DNA from: an uncultured Paracoccaceae bacterium
GTDB lineage: Bacteria; Pseudomonadota; Alphaproteobacteria; Rhodobacterales; Rhodobacteraceae
Assembly: GCA_937922155.1 (NCBI GenBank)
Contig: CAKZVL010000069.1
Location: forward strand, 1 to 33,528
Reading direction: 5' to 3'
DNA: 33,528 bases
Of the stretch, positions 1 through 7,750 are shown piece after piece. The notes beneath the pieces were generated by a model. The model ran no database searches. It saw nothing but the letters and a program-made list of their open reading frames with translations, and was not told the DNA's origin. How positions within the stretch are numbered: the first letter of the stretch is position 1; each line of letters starts with the position of its first letter. Position numbers and translations under genes: made by a program.

Positions 1-1
1 G

Positions 2-535
2 ATCATAGACCAACAGCCTCCGCTCATCATCGATGTGGGTTGCGCCGAAGGATATTACGCCGTCGGGCTCGCCCTGCGCCTGCGCCGTGCTACCGTCTGG
101 GCGCGCGATATGGATGAGGCAGCCCAAGAGAAATGCCGCGAACTGGCAGAGGTCAATGGCGTCGCCGGACGCGTCAAAGTTGGCGGCGAACTCACCCACG
201 CCGACTTTGACATCTGCCGCGCCCAACATACCGTGGTGATCTGCGACATCGAAGGCGGCGAGGCCGACCTGATGGACCCCGAAAAGGCCAAAGGATTGCG
301 CCGCGCCGACATCTTGATCGAGGTGCATGAAACCGGGTCCGAGACATCGCTGCTGGACACCTTGGAAGACCGCTTTGCGCAAACCCACACAGCACAGCGC
401 CTGCACCGGGACGTCGCCACCTCAAGCTTGCCTGACTGGATGGAAGGGCTCTCTGACATGGATCGCTTGATCGCGCTGTGGGAATGGCGCGCCATCCCAA
501 CACCATGGCTCTGGCTTACCGCCAAACATCGATAG
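2..535 (+). CDS. Class I SAM-dependent methyltransferase, 3' part (5' truncated by window)
   Basis: The reading frame is open from base 2, so the true start lies outside the window. The visible part begins with a hydrophobic strand followed by DVGCAEGYYAVGLA, a Rossmann motif I (DxGxxxG) that binds the methyl donor S-adenosylmethionine. An acidic residue in WARDMDE follows at the position expected for ribose contact. CDIEGGEADLM resembles the motif IV region of FkbM-like methyltransferases (a D-x-E-G pattern), and the next segment, ADILIEVHE, is also typical of that group. The substrate cannot be read from sequence. It is followed on the same strand by a helicase gene after a 126-bp gap, so co-transcription is uncertain. 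The fold is fairly sure; the subfamily is inference. Confidence 0.75.
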   Translation: MIDQQPPLIIDVGCAEGYYAVGLALRLRRATVWARDMDEAAQEKCRELAEVNGVAGRVKVGGELTHADFDICRAQHTVVICDIEGGEADLMDPEKAKGLRRADILIEVHETGSETSLLDTLEDRFAQTHTAQRLHRDVATSSLPDWMEGLSDMDRLIALWEWRAIPTPWLWLTAKHR

Positions 536-661
536 GCCCAACAGATCAGCGCAAAAAGAACGCCGTTGCGTCGGAATAGCTGCGTTGCACCGATTGCCCC
601 TATACAAGCGCGTCAGAGGGGCCTATCCGCCCCCTTTGAGCGCACAAACCAAGGCTTCACC

Positions 662-2842
662 ATGATCCCGACCCTCGCCGCTGCCCTAAAGGCCCAAGGC
701 TACGACACCCTGACCCCGGTCCAGACCGCCGTGACCGAGGAAGCGCTCGAAGGACGCGACCTGCTTGTGTCCGCGCAAACCGGGTCCGGCAAAACGGTTG
801 GCTTCGGTCTTGCCATCGGCCCGTCGATCTTGGCCGAGGACGGCACATTTGGTCCAGCGTCCACGCCAAAGGCCCTGATCATCGCCCCAACCCGCGAACT
901 GGCCTTGCAGGTCAAACGCGAACTCACATGGCTCTACGCCAACACAGGCGCAAAGCTCGCCTCGACCGTGGGCGGCATGGATTTTCGCGACGAACGCCGC
1001 ACGCTGGAACGCGGCACGCACATCGTCGTCGCCACCCCCGGCCGCCTCAAGGATCACATCCTGCGCGGCACGATCAACCTGTCTGAGGTCAAAGCGGTGG
1101 TCTTGGACGAGGCCGACGAAATGCTCGACCTTGGGTTTCGCGAAGACCTCGAATTCATCCTGAACGAAGCGCCCGATGAACGCCGCACGCTGATGTTTTC
1201 CGCAACCGTCCCCAAGATGATCGAAAAGCTGGCGCAGTCATACCAAAAGAACGCAGAACGGGTCGTCACCCAATCCAAAACCGACCAACACGCTGATATC
1301 GCTTACAAAGCGCTGCAAGTCGCCCAGCATGACGCCGACAACGCCATCATCAATATGCTGCGGTTTTACGAGGCACCAAATGCCATCGTCTTTGCCAACA
1401 CCCGCGCCATGGTCACCCGTCTGACCACGCGCCTGTCCAACCGTGGGTTTTCGGTTGTGGCCCTGTCTGGTGAACTCACGCAATCCGAACGCTCCAACGC
1501 GCTGCAAGCCATGCGCGATGGTCGTGCCCGCGTCTGTGTGGCCACCGACGTCGCCGCGCGCGGGATCGATCTGCCCCAGCTCGAATTGGTGATCCACGCC
1601 GATCTGCCCACCAACGCTGAAACGCTCATGCACCGCTCCGGCCGCACAGGCCGCGCTGGGCGCAAGGGGGTATCGGCCCTCATCGTTCCCCCTAAAATGC
1701 GCCGCCGTGCGGAAAACCTGCTCAAATGGGGCAAACTGGACGCCGAATGGACAGTGCCGCCATCTGCCGCAGAGGTTCAACAAAAGGACGAAGATCGCCT
1801 TTTGAACGACCCACTTTGGGACGAAACCCCAACGGAAAGCGAAACAGAATTCGCCACCAAACTCTTGGCGCTGCACAGCCCTGAACAAATCGCCGCCGCC
1901 TATCTGCGCATCTACGCCGGCAAAGCCTCCGCACCGGAGGATTTGTCACCGCCGGATATGAAACCAGACCGCAAACCGCGCGAGCATACCGATTTCGGCC
2001 CGACAAAATGGTTCCGCATCGACGTGGGCCGCACCGGCAAAGCGGAGGCGCGTTGGCTATTACCCATGATCTGCAAAGCCGGTGACATTTCCAAGGCTGA
2101 GATTGGCAAAATCAAGATCCAAGAAAACGACAGCTTGGTCGAAATCAAAGACTCCGCCGTGCCCGGCTTCATGGCCGCCCTCGGCGGTGTGATGAAGCTG
2201 GAAAACCAAGCCACCCTCTCCGAAGTCCACGGCACACCGGATTTTGAACGCCCACCTCCACGTGGCCCTCGCAAACCCCACGCCGATGGTCCGCCCAAGC
2301 GATTTGACAAAGACCGCCCAAGCAAACCACGCGATGACAAACCCCGTGGCGACAAACCCAAGTTTGATAAGCCTAAGTTTGACAAACCCAAGTTTGACAA
2401 ACCAAAGGGCAAAAAGCCAAAGCATGACAAACCAAGCGCGGCACCCGCGCCCGCAAGCACCGACAAGGCCAAAGCCGACGGCGCGCTCAGCGATTATAAG
2501 CCCCGCAATGACGCCGCGCCAAAGCGCTCAAAGCCAAAGTATGAACGCGGTGATAAGCCAAAGTTCGACACAGCAAAGCGTGAGAAACCAAAGGGTGACA
2601 AACCAAATAGCGATAAACCCAAAGACAAACGTTCTTTCGCTGACGCCTCTAAGGGCGGAAAACCCGCCTTCAAGAAACGCGGCGATGGCCCAAAAGGCGG
2701 CGCAAAATCAGGCAAGCCCAAGGCCGCTGCAGACCCATCAAGACGATTCTCTCCACCAGGTAAGCCTGCCAAGCCACGCAAGGCAAATACCAAGGGCACA
2801 CCCAAAGGAGGCGGCGCAACACCGCGAAAGCAAAAACAGTAA
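662..2842 (+). CDS. DEAD-box ATP-dependent RNA helicase with DbpA-like RNA-binding domain and lysine-rich tail
   Basis: A 726-residue RNA helicase that should unwind structured RNA during ribosome assembly or RNA decay. The helicase motifs are complete and in order: Q motif (TPVQ, about residue 18), motif I AQTGSGKT (38-45), PTRELALQ, TPGR, DEAD (149-152), SAT, ATDVAARGID and HRSGRTGRAGRKG (324-336). Residues about 445-520 (from FGPTKWFRIDVGR) match the DbpA/CsdA C-terminal RRM-like domain. After residue about 540 comes a disordered tail of KP-F/G-DK repeats. I chose ATG 662, which begins directly with a typical helicase N-terminus (MIPTLAAALKAQGYDTLTPV) and has AAGG upstream. An in-frame extension to 566 has no support. 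DeaD/CsdA is the closest named family, but the tail is unlike E. coli DeaD. Confidence 0.93.
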   Translation: MIPTLAAALKAQGYDTLTPVQTAVTEEALEGRDLLVSAQTGSGKTVGFGLAIGPSILAEDGTFGPASTPKALIIAPTRELALQVKRELTWLYANTGAKLASTVGGMDFRDERRTLERGTHIVVATPGRLKDHILRGTINLSEVKAVVLDEADEMLDLGFREDLEFILNEAPDERRTLMFSATVPKMIEKLAQSYQKNAERVVTQSKTDQHADIAYKALQVAQHDADNAIINMLRFYEAPNAIVFANTRAMVTRLTTRLSNRGFSVVALSGELTQSERSNALQAMRDGRARVCVATDVAARGIDLPQLELVIHADLPTNAETLMHRSGRTGRAGRKGVSALIVPPKMRRRAENLLKWGKLDAEWTVPPSAAEVQQKDEDRLLNDPLWDETPTESETEFATKLLALHSPEQIAAAYLRIYAGKASAPEDLSPPDMKPDRKPREHTDFGPTKWFRIDVGRTGKAEARWLLPMICKAGDISKAEIGKIKIQENDSLVEIKDSAVPGFMAALGGVMKLENQATLSEVHGTPDFERPPPRGPRKPHADGPPKRFDKDRPSKPRDDKPRGDKPKFDKPKFDKPKFDKPKGKKPKHDKPSAAPAPASTDKAKADGALSDYKPRNDAAPKRSKPKYERGDKPKFDTAKREKPKGDKPNSDKPKDKRSFADASKGGKPAFKKRGDGPKGGAKSGKPKAAADPSRRFSPPGKPAKPRKANTKGTPKGGGATPRKQKQ
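2351..2410 (+). repeat. Tandem 15-nt coding repeats (KPKFD units) in helicase tail
   Basis: Three near-identical 15-nt units start at 2351, 2366 and 2381, with a fourth partial unit at 2396. The first and third units are identical and the second differs at three synonymous-looking positions. They encode successive DKPKF blocks in the basic tail. Looser copies of the same theme (DKP, DKPKG, DKPNS) continue to about 2640. This is in-frame repeat expansion in a disordered RNA-binding tail, not an intergenic repeat. Confidence 0.85.
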
Positions 2843-2941
2843 CCACATTTTGGGTGACATCGTTTCTTCATTTCCCCTCCCTTTTTAGGCCGCAATGCTG
2901 TATACAAGTGGTGTTGTTAGTGTAAAAAGTTTGGAAATCTT

Positions 2942-3040
2942 ATGTCCCAGAATACAGACACCCCGCCACAAATCCCGTCCAAAAGTGCGGCACCCAAAGA
3001 CAGCAAAAAGCCCGTCTTTCGCGACTACGCCAGCATTTAA
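2942..3040 (+). CDS. Possible small protein, 32 residues, unknown function
   Basis: ATG at 2942 to TAA at 3038-3040 encodes a 32-residue hydrophilic, proline- and lysine-rich peptide starting MSQNTDTPPQ and ending KPVFRDYASI. It has no membrane segment or cysteine. It lies alone in the 234-bp gap between the helicase and the TfoX-like gene. Only a weak ribosome site (GGA, about 9 nt upstream) is visible. In favour: a clean ATG-to-stop frame, a composition like real proteins of this genome (rare codons absent), and a possible -10 (TATACA, 2901-2906) about 35 nt upstream. Against: it is too short to judge from codon use. I do not recognise the family. Confidence 0.35.
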   Translation: MSQNTDTPPQIPSKSAAPKDSKKPVFRDYASI

Positions 3041-3076
3041 CTGGCTCCCCTTGGATCGACCTTGTACTCTGCCAAA

Positions 3077-3406
3077 ATGGCAGACCTAACCACGATCCGA
3101 AACATCGGCCCCGCTTTTGAGAAAGAGCTGATGGCCGCGGGCATCAACACTGCCGAACAGCTGCGCGACATCGGCGCAGACGCAGCCTATGCCCGTCTGC
3201 TCGAAAACGGAACAAAGCCGCATTTCATCGGCTACTACGTCCTGCACATGGGTCTTCAAGGGCGCCCGTGGAACGATTGCAAAGGCGAAGAAAAGAAAGC
3301 CCTGCGCGTCAAATTTGATGCGCTCAAGGCCAAGAATTTCGATACCCACCGTTCAGATATCGAAGATGTCCTGAACAAAATAGGCGTTGTCCCCGCCCGA
3401 GATTGA
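3077..3406 (+). CDS. TfoX C-terminal-domain protein
   Basis: A 109-residue protein that matches the TfoX/Sxy C-terminal domain alone. LTTIRNIGPAFEKELMAAGI near the N-terminus is the helix-hairpin-helix-like segment (RNIGP), followed by INTAEQLRDIGADAAYARL, the second conserved block. In gammaproteobacteria TfoX controls competence genes, but stand-alone C-terminal-domain proteins are common in alphaproteobacteria and have no established role, so competence should not be inferred. ATG 3077 is preferred over an in-frame TTG at 3062 because the conserved domain starts at once after it. There is no clear Shine-Dalgarno sequence. It converges on ndk. Confidence 0.75.
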   Translation: MADLTTIRNIGPAFEKELMAAGINTAEQLRDIGADAAYARLLENGTKPHFIGYYVLHMGLQGRPWNDCKGEEKKALRVKFDALKAKNFDTHRSDIEDVLNKIGVVPARD

Positions 3407-3420
3407 TCAGCCCAACCCAC

Positions 3421-3456
3421 AAAAAAGCCGCCCACACCAGATGGGTGCGAACGGCC
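3421..3456 (-). terminator. Rho-independent terminator of ndk
   Basis: Read on the minus strand, an imperfect hairpin (outer GCCG/CGGC, inner CACC/GGTG arms with an internal mismatch) lies 25 nt after the ndk stop. It is followed at once by six T residues, which are AAAAAA at 3421-3426 on the plus strand. The gene on the other strand ends just before it, so it may also limit read-through from there. Confidence 0.65.
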
Positions 3457-3480
3457 AAACAATTGCATTGAATTGGTGGA

Positions 3481-3903
3481 TTAACCGACCAGTTCAAGAC
3501 CTGAAAAGAAAAATGCGATTTCCTCTGCTGCCGTCTCCGGCGCGTCAGATCCATGAACAGAGTTTTCACCGATCGACAGCGCAAACTCCTTACGGATCGT
3601 CCCGTCTGCGGCGTCCGCTGGGTTTGTCGCACCCATCACTTCGCGGTTCTTTGCAATCGCGTCTTCGCCTTCCAGAACCTGAACCACGATAGGTTCAGAG
3701 ATCATGAATTCGCAAAGTTCGCCAAAGAACGGACGCTCAGCGTGAACACCGTAAAAGGCTTGCGCCTGCGCCAGCGTCAGTTGAATGCGCTTGGATGCAA
3801 CAATGCGCAAACCCGCTTCTTCGAACTTGGCAGCAATTTTGCCCGTCAGATTGCGCTTTGTCGCGTCAGGCTTGATGATTGAGAATGTGCGTTGGATAGC
3901 CAT
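3481..3903 (-). CDS. ndk: Nucleoside diphosphate kinase
   Basis: A 140-residue cytoplasmic enzyme that moves the gamma-phosphate from ATP to other NDPs and dNDPs through a phosphohistidine, balancing nucleotide pools. The length is the usual bacterial one. The N-terminus [14 protein letters not shown] contains the canonical IKPDA motif. The catalytic histidine is H117 in ENSVHGSD, and the GATNPADA and GTIR nucleotide-site segments are present. ATG 3903 fits the family start; the frame runs further upstream to about 4050 but that extension has no similarity to the family. A purine-rich GAGAG lies upstream. It is a single-gene unit with its own terminator, transcribed divergently from the ABC-F gene. 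Confidence 0.97.
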   Translation of the reverse strand: MAIQRTFSIIKPDATKRNLTGKIAAKFEEAGLRIVASKRIQLTLAQAQAFYGVHAERPFFGELCEFMISEPIVVQVLEGEDAIAKNREVMGATNPADAADGTIRKEFALSIGENSVHGSDAPETAAEEIAFFFSGLELVG

Positions 3904-4027
3904 GTGGAAAGGTCTCTCACGTCTGTGGGGGTGAACCCCGTTATACTTATGGCCGCGCCCTAACATGGGGCGATAGAGTTGAAAAGCGGCGATTGACGAT
4001 GCCTCACGCTTCAGGCAAAGCCTGCGC

Positions 4028-5872
4028 ATGCTTAAACTCAATGACATCACCTATTCCGTGCAAGGTCGAACACTGGTCGAAAACGCCAGCGTCACCATTC
4101 CCACAGGCCACAAGGTCGGCCTTGTCGGGCGCAACGGATCGGGAAAAACCACGCTTTTCAATGTGATCCGCGGCGACATGGTGCTCGACACCGGTATCTT
4201 GGACATGCCCAAGGGTTGGAAAATCAGTGGCGTCAGTCAGGAAGTGCCCGGAAACGAAGTCTCCCTCATTGATACGGTCCTCGCCGCCGATGTCGAACGC
4301 GTCGCCTTGCTGGCAGAAGCTGAAACAGCCACCGACCCGGGCCGCATCGCCGATATCCAAGCGCGCCTGACAGACATCAACGCATGGTCCGCCGAAGCGC
4401 GCGCCGCCACGATCCTGCGCGGCCTCGGCTTTGAACCCGATGAACAACGCATGCCGTGCTCTGCCTTTTCGGGCGGCTGGCGCATGCGCGTCGCCTTGGC
4501 AGCCGTGCTGTTCTCTGAACCCGACCTGTTGCTGCTGGACGAACCAACCAACTACCTCGACCTCGAAGGCGCGCTCTGGCTAGAAGCGTATCTCGTCCGC
4601 TACCCCCACACTGTTCTCATCGTCTCCCACGACCGGGAACTGCTGAACCGCTCCGTAGGCGGCATCCTCCACCTAGAGGATAAAGGCCTGACCTATTACA
4701 CAGGCCCCTACGACAGCTTTGCCAAACAACGCCTCGCCAAACGCGCCGTCCTCGCCGCCGCCGCGAAAAAGCAAGACGCGCAACGCGCCCACTTGCAAGC
4801 CTTCGTCGATCGCTTCAAAGCCAAAGCATCAAAAGCCAAACAAGCGCAATCACGCGTCAAAATGCTGGAAAAGATGGACACAATCCGCGCACCCGAAGAC
4901 GCCGCGCGCACCGTCTTTACCTTCCCCGAACCCGAAGAGCTTTCGCCCCCCATCATCGCGACGGAGGCCGCCGCCGTGGGCTACGGCAACCACATCGTGC
5001 TCCATGATCTGAACCTGCGGATCGACCAAGACGACCGCATCGCCCTTCTGGGGCGCAACGGCGAAGGAAAATCAACCCTTTCCAAGATGTTATCCGGCCG
5101 CCTTCAAGTAGCCCGTGGCAAAATGGTGCAATCAAACAAACTGCGCATCGGCTTTTTCGCACAACACCAGGTCGAAGAATTACGGGTCGAAGAAACACCG
5201 CTGGAACACCTTCTGCGAGAACGAGGCGCAGAAGGCCAAGCCAAACTGCGCGCCCGCCTTGCAGGCTTCGGCCTTGGTGCCGATCAGGCCGATACCGAAG
5301 TGGGTCGCCTCTCTGGTGGGCAAAAGGCGCGCCTTTCGCTCCTGCTCGCAACCCTGCCCGCACCGCACCTCTTGATCTTGGACGAACCGACCAACCACCT
5401 CGACATCGAAAGCCGCGAAGCCTTGGTCGAAGCGCTGACCGCCTACTCCGGCGCTGTAATCCTCGTCAGCCACGACATGCACCTGTTGTCCATGGTAGCC
5501 GACCGCCTTTGGCTGGTCAAAGACGGCCATGTGAAACCCTATGACGATGATCTCTTGGCTTATCGCAAGTTACTCCTCAGCGCAGATAAACCCACCGACA
5601 AACCCAAGCCTGTTAAAAAGAAGGCAAGCCGCGATCAACTCCTCACGCTCAAATCCGAAGCCCGCAAGGCAGAGGAACGCGTCAACAAACTCAACGACAT
5701 GCGCGACAAACTCAGCGTGAAACTCGCCGCACCAGACCTCTATGAGGACGCCCGCAAGGGTGAGCTGGAAACATGGAACCGCAAATACGCCGAAGTCATG
5801 GACGCGCTAGAGCGCGCCGAAACCCTTTGGATGGCCGCCCTCGAAAAGCTCGAAAAGGAAAGCGCGCCATGA
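4028..5872 (+). CDS. ABC-F family ATPase (YheS-like)
   Basis: A 614-residue soluble protein with two ABC nucleotide-binding domains and no membrane segments, the ABC-F layout. These proteins act on the ribosome rather than in transport. Domain 1 has Walker A GRNGSGKT (34-41), signature FSGGWRMR and Walker [13 protein letters not shown]. Domain 2 has GRNGEGKST (from residue 342), LSGGQKAR and [12 protein letters not shown]. Between them is a charged, helical linker rich in K, A and Q, the P-site tRNA-interacting motif region. A coiled-coil tail ([20 protein letters not shown] and onward) follows. FSGGWRMR and the NYLD Walker B resemble E. coli YheS more than Uup. A second ABC-F gene lies at 24178-25989. 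Confidence 0.93.
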   Translation: MLKLNDITYSVQGRTLVENASVTIPTGHKVGLVGRNGSGKTTLFNVIRGDMVLDTGILDMPKGWKISGVSQEVPGNEVSLIDTVLAADVERVALLAEAETATDPGRIADIQARLTDINAWSAEARAATILRGLGFEPDEQRMPCSAFSGGWRMRVALAAVLFSEPDLLLLDEPTNYLDLEGALWLEAYLVRYPHTVLIVSHDRELLNRSVGGILHLEDKGLTYYTGPYDSFAKQRLAKRAVLAAAAKKQDAQRAHLQAFVDRFKAKASKAKQAQSRVKMLEKMDTIRAPEDAARTVFTFPEPEELSPPIIATEAAAVGYGNHIVLHDLNLRIDQDDRIALLGRNGEGKSTLSKMLSGRLQVARGKMVQSNKLRIGFFAQHQVEELRVEETPLEHLLRERGAEGQAKLRARLAGFGLGADQADTEVGRLSGGQKARLSLLLATLPAPHLLILDEPTNHLDIESREALVEALTAYSGAVILVSHDMHLLSMVADRLWLVKDGHVKPYDDDLLAYRKLLLSADKPTDKPKPVKKKASRDQLLTLKSEARKAEERVNKLNDMRDKLSVKLAAPDLYEDARKGELETWNRKYAEVMDALERAETLWMAALEKLEKESAP

Positions 5873-5874
5873 CC

Positions 5875-5911
5875 CATCATCTTGCCCAAAATACTCCCGC
5901 CGGAGGCGCAG
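5875..5911 (+). repeat. Short dispersed intergenic element, copy A
   Basis: The stretch after the ABC-F stop starts CATCATCTTGCC and continues with AAAATACTC, then a small CCGCCGG dyad. Copy B at 20876-20907 matches over about 22 nt (CATCATCTTGCC-AAAATACTC) with one difference. From memory of Rhodobacteraceae genomes, elements of the form AAATACTCC(C)GCCGGAGG recur between genes. Here it separates the ABC-F gene from marC and carries the only GGAGG before marC, though that is 15 nt from its ATG. Confidence 0.55.
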
Positions 5912-5921
5912 ATCAGCCATA

Positions 5922-6545
5922 ATGATGGACCTTCCAACATTGATCGCAGCCTTTGTAACCCTGTTCGTCATCATCGACCCAGCGGGTCTGACGCCGATCT
6001 TCATCGCCCTCACCCAAGGCATGACACCGGCACAGCGGCGCGCTGTGGCGATGCGATCATGCCTGATCGCTGCCGTCTTGATGTTGGTCTTTCTGTTCTT
6101 TGGTGAGGCTGTGTTAGGATTTATCGGCATTTCCATGCCCGCGTTTCGCGTGGCCGGCGGATTACTCTTATTCCTCACCGCCTTGGAAATGCTGTTCCAA
6201 AGACGGCAAGACCGCCGAGAGGCCACAGCGGCAGAGGACGAACCGGATGATCCTTCTGTCTTCCCCCTGGCCCTGCCGCTCATCGTGGGGCCGGGTGCAA
6301 TCACCACCTTGATCCTGTTGGCAGGGCAAGCCAAAGGGGCGGCAGACATGGCCGCAATCATCGGTGTGATGTTCCTCGTCCTACTCTTGGTCTTCGCAGC
6401 TTTCCTCGCTGCGCCGCCGATTGAACGCGCTTTGGGCAAAACCGGCATCAACATCGTCACCCGCGTCCTTGGCATGTTGCTGGCCGCCCTTGCCACACAA
6501 TTTGTCATCGACGGCATCCGCCAGTCTTTTGGTTTGGCCACATAA
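5922..6545 (+). CDS. MarC family integral membrane protein
   Basis: A 207-residue inner-membrane protein with about six hydrophobic segments. It starts MMDLPTLIAAFVTLFVIIDP, and the VIIDPAG/LTPIFIALT segment near the N-terminus is the hallmark of the MarC family, repeated in the second half as PLALPLIVGPGAITTLI. The two halves suggest an inverted-repeat transporter fold. The family was once linked to multiple antibiotic resistance, but this was not confirmed and its substrate is unknown. It starts at ATG 5922 or 5925; neither has a well-spaced ribosome site. It lies 49 bp after the ABC-F gene, in the same direction and followed closely by the protease gene, so an operon is likely. Confidence 0.9.
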   Translation: MMDLPTLIAAFVTLFVIIDPAGLTPIFIALTQGMTPAQRRAVAMRSCLIAAVLMLVFLFFGEAVLGFIGISMPAFRVAGGLLLFLTALEMLFQRRQDRREATAAEDEPDDPSVFPLALPLIVGPGAITTLILLAGQAKGAADMAAIIGVMFLVLLLVFAAFLAAPPIERALGKTGINIVTRVLGMLLAALATQFVIDGIRQSFGLAT

Positions 6546-6561
6546 CCCCTATGTATCGGGT

Positions 6562-7140
6562 ATGAACGGACAAGATATTGGCAGTTTGGCCTTCTTAGGG
6601 CTTATGGGTCTGATGATTGCAGCCAGCTATTTTGTGTCGCAACGCAACAGCTTGGGGCGTGTGGCACAACAGGCGGCGATTTGGGGGCTGATTTTTGTGG
6701 GCGCCATCGCGGCCTTTGGCATGTGGGATGACATCCAGCGCAACGTCATGCCGCGCCAATCTGTCGCCGAAAGCGGGCAAATCATCGTGCCGCGCAATTT
6801 TGACGGCCATTACTATCTGACCCTCACAATCAATGATCGCCCCATCGACTTCGTCGTCGACACGGGTGCGACGCAAATGGTCCTCACCCAAGATGACGCC
6901 GCGCGTGTGGGTCTTGATCCAAATGAGCTGCGCTATCTTGGCAGCGCCTCTACCGCCAACGGCATCGTGCGCACCGCCAACATAGAACTTAATAAAGTCG
7001 CCCTTGGCCCCTTTATTGACCTCAGCGTCCCTGCCGTGGTCAACGGCGGTGAGATGGAAGGATCTCTCTTGGGGATGAGCTATCTGAGCACTTTTGACAG
7101 CATCGAAATCCGCAGTGATGAGCTGATTTTAACGCGATAG
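6562..7140 (+). CDS. Membrane-anchored clan AA (retropepsin-like) aspartic protease
   Basis: A 192-residue protein with two N-terminal membrane segments (about residues 7-24 and 38-54) and a retropepsin-like domain that should face the periplasm. The active-site triad is D100-T101-G102 in FVVDTGATQMVLT, and the second hydrophobic-hydrophobic-G block appears as GSLLGMSYLSTFDSIEI. Only one DTG is present, so it must dimerise to form an active site. This matches the TIGR02281-type family of alphaproteobacteria. Its natural substrate is not known. ATG 6562 places the first membrane segment at the N-terminus; the frame upstream overlaps marC and is unlikely. It lies 16 bp after marC, and a small lipoprotein follows after 7 bp. 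Confidence 0.85.
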   Translation: MNGQDIGSLAFLGLMGLMIAASYFVSQRNSLGRVAQQAAIWGLIFVGAIAAFGMWDDIQRNVMPRQSVAESGQIIVPRNFDGHYYLTLTINDRPIDFVVDTGATQMVLTQDDAARVGLDPNELRYLGSASTANGIVRTANIELNKVALGPFIDLSVPAVVNGGEMEGSLLGMSYLSTFDSIEIRSDELILTR

Positions 7141-7147
7141 GAAACCC

Positions 7148-7243
7148 ATGGCCCGAACCCTCATTTTGCTCATCGTCCTCGGCCTAAGCGCCTGCGCAAC
7201 ATCCACCATACCAGAGGATTTTGACGCAAGTTTCGAATTCTAG
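7148..7243 (+). CDS. Small lipoprotein, 31 residues
   Basis: ATG 7148 to TAG 7243 encodes a 31-residue peptide. It has a basic-hydrophobic signal (MARTLILLIVLG) and a clear lipobox LSAC with lipidated Cys16. The mature part is only 16 residues, CATSTIPEDFDASFEF, and is acidic. It starts 7 nt after the protease stop codon, so it is probably translated in the same transcript, and the unit ends in a double hairpin just after its stop. Similar tiny lipoproteins are easily missed by gene finders. I do not recognise a named family. Membrane attachment is inferred from the lipobox. Confidence 0.6.
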   Translation: MARTLILLIVLGLSACATSTIPEDFDASFEF

Positions 7244-7246
7244 GCA

Positions 7247-7292
7247 AAAATCTTCACCAAGATTTTAACAAGACTTTTCCTGGAAAAAGTCT
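7247..7292. terminator. Double hairpin between converging genes (bidirectional terminator)
   Basis: Two perfect stem-loops stand in tandem. AAAATCTT-CACC-AAGATTTT spans 7247-7266 and AGACTTTT-CCTGGA-AAAAGTCT spans 7271-7292. The arms are A/T-rich, so on each strand a stem ends in a T-run. On the minus strand the first stem ends in five T residues. The second overlaps the holC stop codon. The position between a plus-strand unit ending at 7243 and a minus-strand unit ending at 7292 fits a two-way terminator. Confidence 0.7.
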
Positions 7293-7750
7293 TACCCCTT
7301 GGCCGCCTTCTGCACCCAGCGGCCATCCTCTTGCGCCCAGTACTGCGCCGCGATCTGGGCATCCGTCAGCGCTTTCCACTGACCCCGCGCCGTTTCCAGC
7401 GCAGCCCCATCCAGACCATCAAACAAAATGCAGCACCGTTCCGACAGTGCAACCTCTTGGGGCGAAATCTCAGCCCCCATAATGCTCATCACGCAATCAA
7501 AACCATCTTGCGCTACATCCGACCCCAATAGGATCGGCTGATCACCGTCCTGCGCACCCCCGGCCAAACCATGCGGCAAGAAACTGTCCGCATCACCTTC
7601 CCACAACACGCGGTCAAGGCGTTCCAGAACGGCCGGGTCCGTCCCCCGCACCAAAACGCGCCAACCCGCTTGTCGCGCCTTGCCCAGCAACATGGGCAAG
7701 GTCACATCCAGCGGTGTTTCTGTCAGGTGATAGAAATAGGCAGCCCCCAT
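7292..7750 (-). CDS. holC: DNA polymerase III subunit chi
   Basis: A 152-residue subunit of the replicative polymerase clamp-loader assembly. Chi links the clamp loader to single-strand-binding protein. It begins MGAAYFYHLTETPLDVTLPM with LLGKARQAGWRVLVR, the typical chi N-terminus (F-Y-x-L, then a helix ending G-x-R/K-V-x-V). WEGDADSFLPHGLAGG and QPILLG follow, the conserved W-(x)5-SFLPH block of the family. It directly abuts pepA (stop of pepA at 7751-7753, start of holC at 7750), so the two are translationally linked; pepA-holC is a widespread pairing in proteobacteria. Confidence 0.94.
   Translation of the reverse strand: MGAAYFYHLTETPLDVTLPMLLGKARQAGWRVLVRGTDPAVLERLDRVLWEGDADSFLPHGLAGGAQDGDQPILLGSDVAQDGFDCVMSIMGAEISPQEVALSERCCILFDGLDGAALETARGQWKALTDAQIAAQYWAQEDGRWVQKAAKG

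Noticed and set aside
1238-1888. A 216-codon open frame on the minus strand
   Set aside because: It is antisense to the helicase core and has no family features; the helicase motifs on the plus strand settle the coding strand.
2340-2640. Repeated units that might suggest a CRISPR or satellite
   Set aside because: Units are 15 nt, in frame, without spacers, and encode the lysine-rich helicase tail.
3077-3406. Competence regulator TfoX
   Set aside because: Only the C-terminal domain is present and there are no competence genes nearby, so a regulatory role in DNA uptake is not supported.
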